NCBI RefSeq assembly: GCF_900107255.1
Contig: NZ_FNPH01000011.1
Span: 90,072-154,071 of the forward strand
Direction of reading: 5' to 3'
Length of the DNA: 64,000 bases
DNA from: Micromonospora pattaloongensis
GTDB taxonomy: Bacteria; Actinomycetota; Actinomycetes; Mycobacteriales; Micromonosporaceae
A model generated the notes under the pieces. That model had not been told where the DNA came from. It worked only from the letters and a program-made list of their open reading frames with translations, and ran no database searches. A program made the position numbers and the translations under genes. Positions 36,414 through 46,323 of the stretch are shown here, one piece after another. Numbering within the stretch: the first letter of the stretch is position 1; every line of letters begins with the position of its first letter.

Positions 36414-37061
36414 TCAGGCTCCCTTGGCCGTACGCGCCGACGGCGACATCGCGACCAGGTGGGCGGCGGGCTCGGAGTACCCGATCCCGACGATCTTCGC
36501 GTCCTCGAAGTGAAACGAGGTGAGGCTCGCCAGCCCGCACTGCCGCCTGCGCGGGTCGTGCCACAGCCGCTTGCGCTCGACGTGCCGGCGCAGCGTCCAG
36601 ATCGGCAGCTGGTGCGACACGCAGACCGCCTCGTGCCCCTCCGCGGCGACCCGCGCGGCGTGCAGCGCCGCGAACATCCGCTCGGCGATCACCCGGTAGG
36701 CCTCGCCCCAGGACGGGGTCACCGGGTCGCGCAACACCCACCAGTTGCGCGGGTCGCGGAACGAGCCGTCGCCGGGCGACACCCGCTTCCCCTCGAACCA
36801 GTTGGCGCTCTCGATCAGCCGCTCGTCCACCGCGACCGGGAGCCCGAACTGGGCGGCGATCGGGTCCGCCGTCTCCTGCGCGCGCTCCAGCGGGCTGGCC
36901 ACCACGTACGTGATGTCCCGCTCCGCGAGCGCCTGTGCCGCCGCCTTCGCCATCTGGGCGCCCAGCTCGGACAGGCGGAAACCGGGCAGCCGGCCGTACA
37001 GGATCTTGCCCGGGTTGTGGACCTCGCCGTGCCGCAGCACATGTACGACGGTCTTCGTCAT
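36414..37061 (-). CDS. Histidine phosphatase family protein
   Basis: The 215-residue enzyme has the catalytic motif VLRHGEVHNPGKILYG (RHG) near residue 10, ASPLERAQETA, and the second histidine in CVSHQLPIW. Substrates vary widely in this family, from phosphoglycerate to nucleotides; the constant neighbourhood between hemL and the cytochrome c genes hints at a heme-linked or housekeeping role, which is unproven. The ATG at 37061 overlaps nothing and sits 3 bases from the hemL stop. Confidence 0.88.
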   Translation of the reverse strand: MTKTVVHVLRHGEVHNPGKILYGRLPGFRLSELGAQMAKAAAQALAERDITYVVASPLERAQETADPIAAQFGLPVAVDERLIESANWFEGKRVSPGDGSFRDPRNWWVLRDPVTPSWGEAYRVIAERMFAALHAARVAAEGHEAVCVSHQLPIWTLRRHVERKRLWHDPRRRQCGLASLTSFHFEDAKIVGIGYSEPAAHLVAMSPSARTAKGA

Positions 37062-37063
37062 CG

Positions 37064-38404
37064 TTACCCCCCTGTCCCCGCGGCGGCGGCCGCGGCGGTC
37101 GCCGCCCCCGGCAGCACCCCGGCCACATGCTCCAGGGCCGCGTCGTCGAGCGCCGCCGAGACGAACCACGACTCGTAGGCGCTCGGCGGCAGGTAGACGC
37201 CGCCGGCGAGCATCGCGTGGAAGAACGCCCTGAACGCGGCGACGTCCTGGGTGCGGGCGCTGTCGTAGTCGGACACGTCGGCGTCGGTGAAGAAGACGGA
37301 GAACATGTTGCCGGCCGTGGAGAGCCGGTGCGGCACCCCCGCCGCGCCGAGCGCGTCGGTGACCAGCTTGCTCACCACCGCCGAGGTCTCATCCAGCCGC
37401 CGGTAGAGCGCGTCGTCGGCGAGCCGCAGAGTGGCGAGGCCGGCGGCGCAGGCGAGCGGATTCCCGGAGAGCGTGCCGGCCTGGTAGACGGGGCCGGCGG
37501 GCGCCAGCCGCGCCATGATCTCGGCCCGTCCGCCGAACGCGGCGGCGGGCAGACCGCCGCCCATCACCTTGCCGAAGGTGAACAGGTCCGCGTCGACGGG
37601 GTCGAGCCCCGCCCAGCCGCCGCGGGAAACCCGGAATCCGGTCATCACCTCGTCGACGATGAGCACCGCGCCGTACGCGTGGGCGATCCGGGCCAGGGCC
37701 TGGTTGAAGCCGTCGCGCGGGGCCACCACACCCATGTTGCCCGCGGCGGCCTCCGTGATGATCGCCGCGATGTCCGGGCCCTCGGCGGCGAAGGCGGCCT
37801 CGACCGCGGCGACGTCGTTGTACGGCAGCACGATGGTCTCGCTGGCGGCCGCCCCGGTGACGCCGGGCGAGTCCGGCAACCCGAACGTGGCGACCCCGGA
37901 GCCGGCGGCGGCCAGCAGCGCGTCGACGTGCCCGTGGTAGCAGCCGGCGAACTTGATGATCTTGGAGCGTCCGGTGAAGCCACGGGCCAGGCGGATCGCG
38001 GACATCGTCGCCTCGGTGCCGGAATTCACCAGCCGGACCTGCTCGACCGGCGTGCGCGCCACGATCTCGGCGGCCAGCTCCACCTCCCCCGGCGTCGGGG
38101 TGCCGAAGCTGGTGCCGTGCGCCGCGGCCTCCTGCACGGCCGCGACCACCTCGGGATGCGCGTGCCCGAGGATCAGCGGACCCCACGAGCAGACGAGGTC
38201 CAGGTAGCGGCGTCCGTCGGCGTCGAAGAGCCACGGGCCGGCGCCCCGCACCATGAACCGGGGGGTGCCGCCGACAGCGCCGAAGGCACGCACAGGGGAG
38301 TTCACCCCGCCCGGCACGATGGCGCGGGCGCGGTCGAAGAGGGCCTGGGAGGCCGGCGCGTCGGCCGCGTAAGGACCGGAGCCAGCAGCAAAGGTATCGG
38401 TCAC
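37064..38404 (-). CDS. hemL: Glutamate-1-semialdehyde 2,1-aminomutase
   Basis: The 446-residue PLP enzyme makes 5-aminolevulinate, the first common precursor of heme and corrinoids, in the C5 pathway. It shows [40 protein letters not shown] and the PLP lysine in [17 protein letters not shown]. Length and order are standard. It leads a minus-strand string with the histidine phosphatase, tlpA, ccdA, resB and ccsB, linking heme supply to cytochrome c assembly. The alanine-rich C-terminus is variable. Confidence 0.95.
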   Translation of the reverse strand: MTDTFAAGSGPYAADAPASQALFDRARAIVPGGVNSPVRAFGAVGGTPRFMVRGAGPWLFDADGRRYLDLVCSWGPLILGHAHPEVVAAVQEAAAHGTSFGTPTPGEVELAAEIVARTPVEQVRLVNSGTEATMSAIRLARGFTGRSKIIKFAGCYHGHVDALLAAAGSGVATFGLPDSPGVTGAAASETIVLPYNDVAAVEAAFAAEGPDIAAIITEAAAGNMGVVAPRDGFNQALARIAHAYGAVLIVDEVMTGFRVSRGGWAGLDPVDADLFTFGKVMGGGLPAAAFGGRAEIMARLAPAGPVYQAGTLSGNPLACAAGLATLRLADDALYRRLDETSAVVSKLVTDALGAAGVPHRLSTAGNMFSVFFTDADVSDYDSARTQDVAAFRAFFHAMLAGGVYLPPSAYESWFVSAALDDAALEHVAGVLPGAATAAAAAAGTGG

Positions 38405-38627
38405 GGTTTAGCCATTGTGTCAGCGTCACCGGCCTGAGCGGCAGCGCCCCCTGGCCGGGTTGTCCCGCTCACTGTGCGGCGACGCGTTCCCCGCACCACC
38501 GACGCGCGCGGTGCCGCTCGCGCCGCCGCGCTCCGCGCCCCGGCGCGAGCCGTCGCGGACGTGCCACCCGGGGGACCCCCCCGTCCGTCAACAGGCCGGC
38601 TCGCCTAGATCGCGATACGCTGGCCGC

Positions 38628-38966
38628 GTGGAGCGTCCGGAGCTGTCCATCGCGATCCAGCGAACGACCGACGAAGCGGTGTTGAACCTCGCCGGTGAGA
38701 TTGACATGCTCACCGCCGCTCGGCTGTCCAGCACCGTCAACGAGGTCCTCGCCGCCGACGCGCCGCCGCGCATCGTCCTGGACATGAGCGGGGTCACATT
38801 CTGCGATTCGCAGGGGCTCGGCACGCTGGTCGTGCTGAGCCGCAAGGCGAGCCACGCGCAGAGTCTGCTGCTGCTCACCAACGTCGGGGACTTCCTGCTG
38901 CGGGTCCTCGACATCACCGGGCTGCGGTCGGCGCTGATGATCCGCAACGGTCAGGCGACGGGCTGA
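38628..38966 (+). CDS. STAS-domain anti-sigma-factor antagonist
   Basis: The 112-residue protein is a single STAS domain (AVLNLAGEIDMLTAARLSSTV, then VTFCDSQGLGTLVVLSRKA). The serine in CDSQGL is the usual phosphorylation site of RsbV/SpoIIAA-type antagonists. Unphosphorylated, such proteins bind an anti-sigma kinase and free the sigma factor. The GTG at 38628 is used. It lies near a lone response regulator and the HAMP-array kinase, and a phosphatase gene further on could act on it. Confidence 0.88.
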   Translation: MERPELSIAIQRTTDEAVLNLAGEIDMLTAARLSSTVNEVLAADAPPRIVLDMSGVTFCDSQGLGTLVVLSRKASHAQSLLLLTNVGDFLLRVLDITGLRSALMIRNGQATG

Positions 38967-39010
38967 TCCGCCGCGGCCCGCCCGCCGGGTCGCCACGCCG
39001 CCCGCGGGCG

Positions 39011-39565
39011 CTATGCCTCGGCCCCCCAGCGGGCCTGCTCCAGCCTCTCGATCGCCTGCGCCGCGGCCTCCGGATCATCGCCGCGAAGCAGCCCGATCGC
39101 GGAGTCGACCGCGCCGGTCAGCGACCGCCAGCGCGCCTCGCGCTCCCGCACCGCCTCTGACTGCGCGATCAACTGCCGACTCTTCGTCCACAGCTCCACG
39201 AAGACCGAGACCTTGGCCCGCAGCACCCACGGGTCGAACGGCTTGGTCAGGTAGTCGACGGCGCCGACCGCGTACCCGCGGAGCGCGAGCTGCGCGTCCC
39301 GGTCAGCCGCGGTGAGGAAGATGATCGGAACGTGCCGGGTCCGCTCGCGCCGCTTGATGTGGCTCGCCGTCTCGAAGCCGTCCATGTCGGGCATCTGCGC
39401 GTCGAGCAGGATCACCGCGAAGTCGTCCACCAGCAACTGCTTCAGCGCCGCTTCGCCGCTCTCCACCGCGACCGACTGCACGGGCAGGCCCTGCAGGATC
39501 GCCTCCAGCGCGAGCAGATTCTCCCGCCGGTCGTCGACGAGCAGCGCCTTCGCCATGTCGCTCAC
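39011..39565 (-). CDS. Response regulator with receiver domain and helical tail
   Basis: The 184-residue protein has a receiver domain (KALLVDDRRENLLALEAIL; phospho-acceptor in VILLDAQMPDMDG; FLTAAD; YLTKPFDP) and a 60-residue C-terminal helix (VFVELWTKSRQLIAQSEAVRERE). There is no DNA-binding or enzymatic output domain. It follows the HAMP-array kinase 88 bases downstream in the same orientation, so it is the likely phosphorylation partner. ATG at 39556 (MAKALLV) is an alternative start. Confidence 0.9.
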   Translation of the reverse strand: MSDMAKALLVDDRRENLLALEAILQGLPVQSVAVESGEAALKQLLVDDFAVILLDAQMPDMDGFETASHIKRRERTRHVPIIFLTAADRDAQLALRGYAVGAVDYLTKPFDPWVLRAKVSVFVELWTKSRQLIAQSEAVREREARWRSLTGAVDSAIGLLRGDDPEAAAQAIERLEQARWGAEA

Positions 39566-39653
39566 GGCTTCTCCCTCTCACTCGCGCTCACGATGCCCAC
39601 CCTTTCATCTCCCGCGCCGGCACGCAGCGCCGGGATTCGGCGGACGATCCCCG

Positions 39654-42600
39654 TCACTCCCCCGCCCTTCGGCCGGGGCCGTCGACCCAGGTCGCCATCA
39701 ACGTGATCAGCTTGTCCAGGTCCACCGGCTTCGTGATGTAGTCGGTGGCCCCGGCGGCGAGCGCGGACTCCCGGTCCCCTGGCATGGCCTTGGCCGTCAG
39801 GAAGACGATCGGCAGCTCCGCGAAGCGGTGGTTGCGCCGGATCACGCCCGTGGTCTCGTAGCCGTCCTGGTCGGGCATCATGGCGTCCATCAGCACGATG
39901 TCCACCTCCGGATGTTCCGCGAGCAGGCGTACGCCGTCGACACCGTTGTCCGCGTACAGCACGGTCATGCCGTGCAGCTCGAGGGCGCTGGTCAGCGCGA
40001 AGACGTTCCGCACGTCGTCGTCGACGATGAGCACCGTGAGGTCCTCGAGCTGCCGGCTCGTCGGAGGCTCGGGTCGCTCGATCTGGACCGGCGGGCTGAG
40101 CACCGGCGGCAGCTCCACGTGCGCCGGCGGCACCGCCAGCGGCATCGGGGCGACGACCGCCTCCGGAGTGAGCTGGTCGGGCACGAAGAGCGTGAACGTC
40201 GAGCCCTGACCGGGCTCCGACGACACGGTGATGGTGCCGCCGATGAGGCGGGCCAGGTCACGGCTGATCGACAGCCCCAGCCCGGTCCCGCCGTACCGCC
40301 GGCTGGTCGTGCCGTCGGCCTGCTGGAACGCCTCGAAGATCAGCGACAGCTTGTCGTCGGGGATGCCGATGCCGGTGTCGATCACGGTGAACGCGATCAC
40401 CTGCCGCGCCGTCGTGAGCGCCGGCACGTCGAAGAACGTGCCCTCGGGCGCCGGGCCGATCCGCAGCGTGACGGCGCCGTTGTCGGTGAACTTGACCGCG
40501 TTGGAGATCAGGTTCCGCAGCACCTGCTGCAGGCGCTGCTCGTCGGTGACCAGGGCCGGCGGCAGGTCCTTGGCGACCCGCACCTGGAAGTCGAGCCCCT
40601 TCTCCTCGGCCTGCGGGGCGAACGCCTGCTCCACGTACGACCGGATCTCGTCGAACCGCACCTCCGTCGGCTCGACGTCCATCCGACCCGCTTCGATCTT
40701 GGACAGGTCGAGAATGTCGTCGATCAACGACAGCAGGTCCGAGCCGGCGCTGTGGATCGTCCGGGCGAACTCGATCTGCTTGTCGGTCAGGTTCTTCTCC
40801 GGGTTGTCGGCCAGCAGCCGGGCCAGCAGCAGCAACGAGTTGAGCGGGGTACGCAGCTCGTGGCTCATGTTGGCGAGGAACTCCGACTTGTACGCCGACG
40901 CCCGCGACAGCTGCTGCGCCTTCTCCTCCAGGCCGATCCGGGCGAGCTCGATCTCCCGGTTCTTGGTCTCGATGTTGCCCTTCTGCTCGGACAGCAGCTG
41001 CGCCTTGTCCTCCAGCTCGGCGTTGGTGCGCTGCAGCTCCGCGGACTGCTCCTGCATCTCCTGCGCGAGCCGCTGGGACTGCGTCAGCAGCTCCTCGGTA
41101 CGCCGGTTCGCCTGAATCGTGTTGACGGCGATGCCGATGGTGGCCACCAGGCGCTCCAGGAACGTCAGGTGCAGCTCGGAGAAGGTCGCCACCGAGGCGA
41201 ACTCGATGACCCCGAGCAACTCGCCCTCGAAGAGCACCGGCAGGACCACGAGGTCGCGCGGGCGGGTGGCGAGCAGCCCGGAGCGCAGGGTCAGCGACCC
41301 GGTGGGCTCGGTGCCGACCCGGATGGTGCGGCGGGAGAGCGCGGCCTGGCCGACCAGCCCCTCGCCGGGGCCGAACGTGACGTCGTGGTCGCGGGCCACG
41401 TACCCGTACGAGGCGGTGAGCCGCAGGCGCAGGAGCGCCTGGTCGGTGTCGGCGAGGAAGAACGCGCCCAACTGGGCGTCGACCAGCGGGGTGACCTCGG
41501 TCATGATCATGCGGCAGACCTCGCCGAGGTCGCGCTGCCCCTGCAGCAGACCACCGATCCGCGCCAGGTTGGAGTCGAGCCAGCCCTGCTCGGCGTTCTT
41601 CTTCGTCGTCTCGCGGAGCGTGACGATCATCTGGTTGATGTTGTCCTTCAGCTCCGCGACCTCGCCCTGGGCCTGCACGGCGATCCGCTGGGTGAGGTCC
41701 CCGCGGGTGACCGCCGTGGAGACCTGCGAGATCGCCCGGAGCTGCGTGGTCAACGTCGACGCGAGCTGGTTCACGTTCTCGGTGAGGTCCCGCCAGGTGC
41801 CCGAGACCCCCTTGACCTGGGCTTGGCCGCCGAGCTTGCCCTCGGTGCCCACCTCACGGGCCACCCGGGTCACCTCGTCGGCGAACGACGACAGCTGGTC
41901 CACCATCGTGTTGACCGTCGACTTCAGCTCCAGGATCTCGCCCTGCGCGTCGACGGTGATCTTCTGCGACAGGTCGCCGTTCGCGACGGCGGTGGTGACC
42001 GAGGCGATGTTGCGGACCTGCGAGGTCAGGTTCGACGCCATCGAGTTCACGTTGTCGGTCAGGTCCCGCCAGGTGCCCGACACACCCTTGACCTGCGCCT
42101 GACCGCCCAGCTTGCCCTCGGTGCCCACCTCGCGCGCCACCCGGGTCACCTCGTCGGCGAACGACGACAGCTGATCCACCATCGTGTTCACCGTCGACTT
42201 CAGCTCCAGGATCTCCCCGCGCGCGTCGACCGTGATCTTCTGGCTGAGGTCGCCGCGGGCCACCGCGGTCGAGACCTGGGCGATGTTGCGGACCTGGGCG
42301 GTGAGGTTCGACGCCATCGAGTTCACGTTGTCGGTCAGGTCCCGCCAGGTGCCCGACACACCCTTGACCTGCGCCTGACCGCCCAGCTTGCCCTCGGTGC
42401 CCACCTCACGCGCCACCCGGGTCACCTCGTCGGCGAACGACGACAGCTGATCCACCATCGTGTTCACCGTCGACTTCAGCTCCAGGATCTCCCCGCGCGC
42501 GTCGACGGTGATCTTCTGCGACAGGTCGCCCTTCGCGACAGCGGTGGTGACCGAGGCGATGTTGCGGACCTGCGAGGTCAGGTTCGACGCCATCGAGTTC

Positions 42601-44021
42601 ACGTTGTCGGTCAGGTCCCGCCAGGTGCCCGACACACCCTTGACCTGCGCCTGACCGCCCAGCTTGCCCTCGGTGCCCACCTCACGCGCCACCCGGGTCA
42701 CCTCGTCGGCGAACGACGACAGCTGATCCACCATCGTGTTCACCGTCGACTTCAGCTCCAGGATCTCCCCGCGCGCGTCGACCGTGATCTTCTGCGACAG
42801 ATCGCCCTTCGCCACCGCCGTCGAGACCTGGGAGATGTTGCGGACCTGCGAGGTCAGGTTGCCGGCGAGCTGGTTCACGTTCTCCGTCAGGTCACGCCAG
42901 GTGCCGGAGACGCCGCGCACCTGCGCCTGACCGCCCAGCTTGCCCTCGATGCCCACTTCCCGGGCCACGCGGGTCACCTCGTCGGCGAACGACGACAGCT
43001 GATCCACCATCGTGTTGACGGTGTCCTTGAGCTCCAGGATCTCGCCCTGCGCCGCCACGGTGATCTTCTGCGACAGGTCCCCGCGCGCGACGGCGGTGGA
43101 GACCTGGGCGATGTTGCGGACCTGCGCGGTGAGGTTGGATGCCATCGAGTTGACGTTGTCGGTGAGGTCCTTCCAGGTGCCGGCGACGCCCGGCACCTCC
43201 GCCTGGCCGCCGAGCTTGCCCTCGGTGCCCACCTCGCGCGCCACCCGCGTCACCTCGTCGGCGAAGACCCGCAGGGTCTCGGTGAGCATGTTTATCGTGT
43301 GCGCGAGCTCGGCAACCTCGCCCTTCGCCGACACGGTGATCTTCTGCGACAGATCGCCGCGCGCCACCGCGGTGGCGACCTGTGAGATGGAACGCACCTG
43401 GTAGGTCAGGTTCGAGGCCATGGTGTTCACCGAGTCGGTGAGGTCCTTCCAGGTGCCGGCGACGCCGCGTACGTCGGCCTGGCCACCCAACTCGCCCTCG
43501 GTGCCCACTTCGCGCGCCACCCGGGTCACCTCGTCGGCGAACGACGACAGCTGATCCACCATCGTGTTCACCGTGCGCCCGATGCGCAGGAACTCGCCGC
43601 GCAGCGGCCGCCCGTCGATCTCCAACGCCATGTGCTGGGACAAATCGCCCTCGGCGACGGCCACGATGACCCGCGCGATCTCGGTGGTCGGCCGTCCCAG
43701 GTCGTCGATCAGCGAGTTGATCGCGCGCTGACCCTCGGCCCACGCCCCGTCGAAGCCCTCCTCGTCGAGGCGCTCGGTCAGCCGACCGTCCCGACCGACG
43801 GTGCGGCTGATCCGCCGCAGGTCGAGGTGCTGCCGCTCCTGGAGCGCGACCACCTCGTTGAAGGCGTCCGCGACCTCCCCCGCGACGCCGGCGCCGCGCG
43901 GCAGCCGTACCTTCAGATCTCCCCGGCGGACCCGCCGCAGCGCCTCCGCAAGCTCACGCAGCAGTGCCGCCTCGTCGGTGACGGGGCGCTCGGCCGCAGG
44001 GACCTCTTTCGCCGTTGTCAT
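39654..44021 (-). CDS. Giant hybrid histidine kinase with a tandem HAMP array
   Basis: The 1455-residue cytoplasmic protein has no transmembrane helix. Residues about 20-110 are HAMP-like. Seven near-identical 92-residue units ([16 protein letters not shown] ... [17 protein letters not shown] ... NLTxQVRNI) and one half unit follow to about residue 810, each likely two HAMP domains as in fungal Nik1 kinases. A GAF domain ([19 protein letters not shown]) and a coiled coil come next. The HisKA histidine is in MSHELRTP (residue 1054), the ATPase has [11 protein letters not shown] and GGTGLGLS, and a C-terminal receiver has Asp1379 in [14 protein letters not shown] at 44021 follows GAGGAA. Group III kinases sense osmotic or cell-wall stress. 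Confidence 0.92.
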   Translation of the reverse strand: MTTAKEVPAAERPVTDEAALLRELAEALRRVRRGDLKVRLPRGAGVAGEVADAFNEVVALQERQHLDLRRISRTVGRDGRLTERLDEEGFDGAWAEGQRAINSLIDDLGRPTTEIARVIVAVAEGDLSQHMALEIDGRPLRGEFLRIGRTVNTMVDQLSSFADEVTRVAREVGTEGELGGQADVRGVAGTWKDLTDSVNTMASNLTYQVRSISQVATAVARGDLSQKITVSAKGEVAELAHTINMLTETLRVFADEVTRVAREVGTEGKLGGQAEVPGVAGTWKDLTDNVNSMASNLTAQVRNIAQVSTAVARGDLSQKITVAAQGEILELKDTVNTMVDQLSSFADEVTRVAREVGIEGKLGGQAQVRGVSGTWRDLTENVNQLAGNLTSQVRNISQVSTAVAKGDLSQKITVDARGEILELKSTVNTMVDQLSSFADEVTRVAREVGTEGKLGGQAQVKGVSGTWRDLTDNVNSMASNLTSQVRNIASVTTAVAKGDLSQKITVDARGEILELKSTVNTMVDQLSSFADEVTRVAREVGTEGKLGGQAQVKGVSGTWRDLTDNVNSMASNLTAQVRNIAQVSTAVARGDLSQKITVDARGEILELKSTVNTMVDQLSSFADEVTRVAREVGTEGKLGGQAQVKGVSGTWRDLTDNVNSMASNLTSQVRNIASVTTAVANGDLSQKITVDAQGEILELKSTVNTMVDQLSSFADEVTRVAREVGTEGKLGGQAQVKGVSGTWRDLTENVNQLASTLTTQLRAISQVSTAVTRGDLTQRIAVQAQGEVAELKDNINQMIVTLRETTKKNAEQGWLDSNLARIGGLLQGQRDLGEVCRMIMTEVTPLVDAQLGAFFLADTDQALLRLRLTASYGYVARDHDVTFGPGEGLVGQAALSRRTIRVGTEPTGSLTLRSGLLATRPRDLVVLPVLFEGELLGVIEFASVATFSELHLTFLERLVATIGIAVNTIQANRRTEELLTQSQRLAQEMQEQSAELQRTNAELEDKAQLLSEQKGNIETKNREIELARIGLEEKAQQLSRASAYKSEFLANMSHELRTPLNSLLLLARLLADNPEKNLTDKQIEFARTIHSAGSDLLSLIDDILDLSKIEAGRMDVEPTEVRFDEIRSYVEQAFAPQAEEKGLDFQVRVAKDLPPALVTDEQRLQQVLRNLISNAVKFTDNGAVTLRIGPAPEGTFFDVPALTTARQVIAFTVIDTGIGIPDDKLSLIFEAFQQADGTTSRRYGGTGLGLSISRDLARLIGGTITVSSEPGQGSTFTLFVPDQLTPEAVVAPMPLAVPPAHVELPPVLSPPVQIERPEPPTSRQLEDLTVLIVDDDVRNVFALTSALELHGMTVLYADNGVDGVRLLAEHPEVDIVLMDAMMPDQDGYETTGVIRRNHRFAELPIVFLTAKAMPGDRESALAAGATDYITKPVDLDKLITLMATWVDGPGRRAGE
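41740..43600 (-). repeat. Tandem 276-bp coding repeats of the HAMP array
   Basis: Successive units recur every 276 bp, for example the segment reading GGTGCCCGACACACCCTTGA on the plus strand at about 42072, 42348 and 42624. The central units (about 41870-42960) are almost identical in DNA, not only in protein, which points to recent duplication or gene conversion. Boundaries are approximate. Confidence 0.85.
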
Positions 44022-44204
44022 GATTCCTCGCTCAGCCGGGGACGCGGGCCATCCCATCATTGCCCCTTCGGCGGGACACATGCGAGCGCCGACATCCCCC
44101 GCCGCGCCGAATGGCGGGTTTCCTGGAGTGCCGGTGGCCACGTTCGGGCGCACGTGGGTGGGCCGGGCTTGGATCGAGCGGCCGGGGCAGGAAGGATGCA
44201 AGGC

Positions 44205-46274
44205 GTGTCAACGGAGGCCAGCCGCGGGTCGATCGGCGGGACACAGGAGCACGTCCGCCACGTGCGTCTGCCCGCCGACCGGCGTACGCCCGCGACCGCG
44301 CGCGCCATCGTGCGCGCCGTGCTCGCCGAGGCCGGGCTGGACGAGCTGCTCAACGAGGCGCTGCTGCTCACCACCGAGCTCTCCACCAACGCGGTCGTGC
44401 ACGCCGGCACGGAGCTGGACATCGAGGTCGTCGCGGACGCCACCGGTCTCACCGTCACGGTCACCGACTTCGCGGCCGGACCGATCGAGAACGTGCCGTC
44501 GCGCCCGAGCAGTGACGAGGCCGAAATCACCGAGGTTTCGGAACGGGGTCGGGGTCTCCTCCTCGTCGACCACTTCGCCAGCCGCTGGGGCACCACGCAC
44601 CAGCCCACCGGCAAGGGCGTCTGGTTCCGGCTCGACCGCAAGTCCGCTGCCCCCGACGAGGCGCGTCCGGAGCGCGTGCAACTCCCCGACGAGCTGGCGA
44701 AGACCGCCTCCGGCCCGATTCCGAGCGCCGGCGCGCTCACCACCCTGATGCACGTCGCGCCCGAGCCGTACGCCGACGACGCGCTCGCCGATTTCGCCGC
44801 CGAGCTGCTCGGCCGGGTCGCCGACATGATCGGCGCGTCCGGTGGCATCGTCCGGCTGGACCGCGGCGACGGCAACGGTCCGCAGGTGCTCGCCCGGTAC
44901 GGCCGGCCGCCGCGTCCGCACGAGGAGCTGCTGCGGGTGCCGATCGCGGTCAACCACCCGTACTCGGCAGAGCTCGAACTCGACGCCGCCCCCTCCGGCT
45001 ACGCCGAGCCGCTCGCCGCACTCGTCGCCGAGCGACTCTCGCTGCACGTCGAGAACGACCGACTCCGCCGCGCCGACCTGCGCCGGCGGAGCTGGCTGAC
45101 GTTCCTGGCGGAGGCGAGCGAGCTGCTCGCCCAGTCCCTCGACGTCGAGCTCACCATGGCGCTGATCCCGCAGCTCGTCGTGCCGCGGCTCGGTCAGTGG
45201 TGCGCGGTGCACACCACCGACGAGTGGGGGCGGCTGCAGCTCGCCGCGGCGACGCACGCCGACGAGTCGGCGCTGCCCGAGCTGCACGCGGTGCTGAAGG
45301 AGACCGGGCCGGAATCGATGGTCGCCCGGCTGCGGGAGGCGTCCCGCACCGGGACCCACGTGCCGCTCGGCGCGCCGATGGAGGGTTTCGCGGTGCCGCT
45401 GGTGGCGCGCGGGCAGCGGCTCGGCACGCTCGCCGTCGGGCGGCACCAGCGGCACCGGCACGATCCGGACGAGATGTCGATCCTGGAGGACGTGGCCCGC
45501 CGCGCCGCGCTCGCCATCGACAACGCCCGGATCCACGACGAGCGCCGGCGGGTGGCGCACACCCTGCAGCAGTCGCTGCTCCCTCCGGTGCTCCCGGTGG
45601 TCGAGGGGATCGACTTCGCGGCCGAGTACGTGCCCACCGGCGACGCGGCCGAGGTGGGCGGCGACTTCTACGACGTCGTGGCGCTCCCGGACGGCCGGTG
45701 GCTCGTGGTCGTCGGGGACGTGTCCGGCAAGGGCGTCCAGGCCGCGGCCGTCACCGGTCTGGTCCGGGACGTGATCCGGGTGCTGGTCGGCGACGGCAAG
45801 CCGCTGCCCGAGGTGCTCGGTCGACTCAACGACACGCTGGTCGAACGCGGTGGTGGCCGCTACTGCACGCTCGCGTTCGCCGCCGTCGGCCGCGGCCGCG
45901 CCGACCGGCTCGACGTCGAGCTCCACCTGGCCGGACACGACCGTCCGGTGCTGGTCGGCGCGGACGGGAACGCCCGCTTCGTCGGCTCCGGCGGGACCGC
46001 GCTGGGGCTGCTCGACTCGATCTCCTCGCCCGCCGCCCAGCTGTCGCTGCGCCCCGGCGACGCGCTCATCTTCTACACCGACGGGGTGACCGAGCGACGC
46101 CGCGGTCGAGAGCTGTTCGGCACGGACCGGCTCCGGGACGCCGCCGCGCCGCTCGCCCGGTACTCCGCGGACGTGGTCGCCGCGCGCTTGCGGGCGACGA
46201 CGCTCGGCTTCTCGCCCGAGCCGCCGCGGGACGACATCGCGATCCTGGTGCTGCGCAACGACGCCAACTTCTGA
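44205..46274 (+). CDS. HATPase-GAF-PP2C (SpoIIE/RsbU-type) phosphatase
   Basis: The 689-residue protein combines a RsbW-like ATPase (residues 20-135: [33 protein letters not shown]), one or two GAF domains ([36 protein letters not shown]) and a PP2C-type phosphatase ([56 protein letters not shown]). It could both phosphorylate and dephosphorylate STAS antagonists. GTG at 44205 has AGGAAGG nine bases upstream; ATG at 44196 is an alternative. It is divergent from the HAMP-array kinase. Confidence 0.9.
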   Translation: MSTEASRGSIGGTQEHVRHVRLPADRRTPATARAIVRAVLAEAGLDELLNEALLLTTELSTNAVVHAGTELDIEVVADATGLTVTVTDFAAGPIENVPSRPSSDEAEITEVSERGRGLLLVDHFASRWGTTHQPTGKGVWFRLDRKSAAPDEARPERVQLPDELAKTASGPIPSAGALTTLMHVAPEPYADDALADFAAELLGRVADMIGASGGIVRLDRGDGNGPQVLARYGRPPRPHEELLRVPIAVNHPYSAELELDAAPSGYAEPLAALVAERLSLHVENDRLRRADLRRRSWLTFLAEASELLAQSLDVELTMALIPQLVVPRLGQWCAVHTTDEWGRLQLAAATHADESALPELHAVLKETGPESMVARLREASRTGTHVPLGAPMEGFAVPLVARGQRLGTLAVGRHQRHRHDPDEMSILEDVARRAALAIDNARIHDERRRVAHTLQQSLLPPVLPVVEGIDFAAEYVPTGDAAEVGGDFYDVVALPDGRWLVVVGDVSGKGVQAAAVTGLVRDVIRVLVGDGKPLPEVLGRLNDTLVERGGGRYCTLAFAAVGRGRADRLDVELHLAGHDRPVLVGADGNARFVGSGGTALGLLDSISSPAAQLSLRPGDALIFYTDGVTERRRGRELFGTDRLRDAAAPLARYSADVVAARLRATTLGFSPEPPRDDIAILVLRNDANF

Positions 46275-46323
46275 CGCCCGCAACCCCCCGCACGGGCGGA
46301 GACGATCGGCGCGGAACGGTAAC

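Noticed and set aside
39312..43385. A 1357-codon open frame on the plus strand opposite the HAMP-array kinase
   Set aside because: It mirrors the repeated minus-strand gene, is an R/H/L-rich product of GC-biased wobble positions, and has no recognisable domain or ribosome site. The minus-strand kinase has clear domains.
41740..43600. Regular repeats that could suggest a CRISPR array
   Set aside because: The unit is 276 bp and fully coding, with no short repeat-unique spacer pattern and no cas genes.
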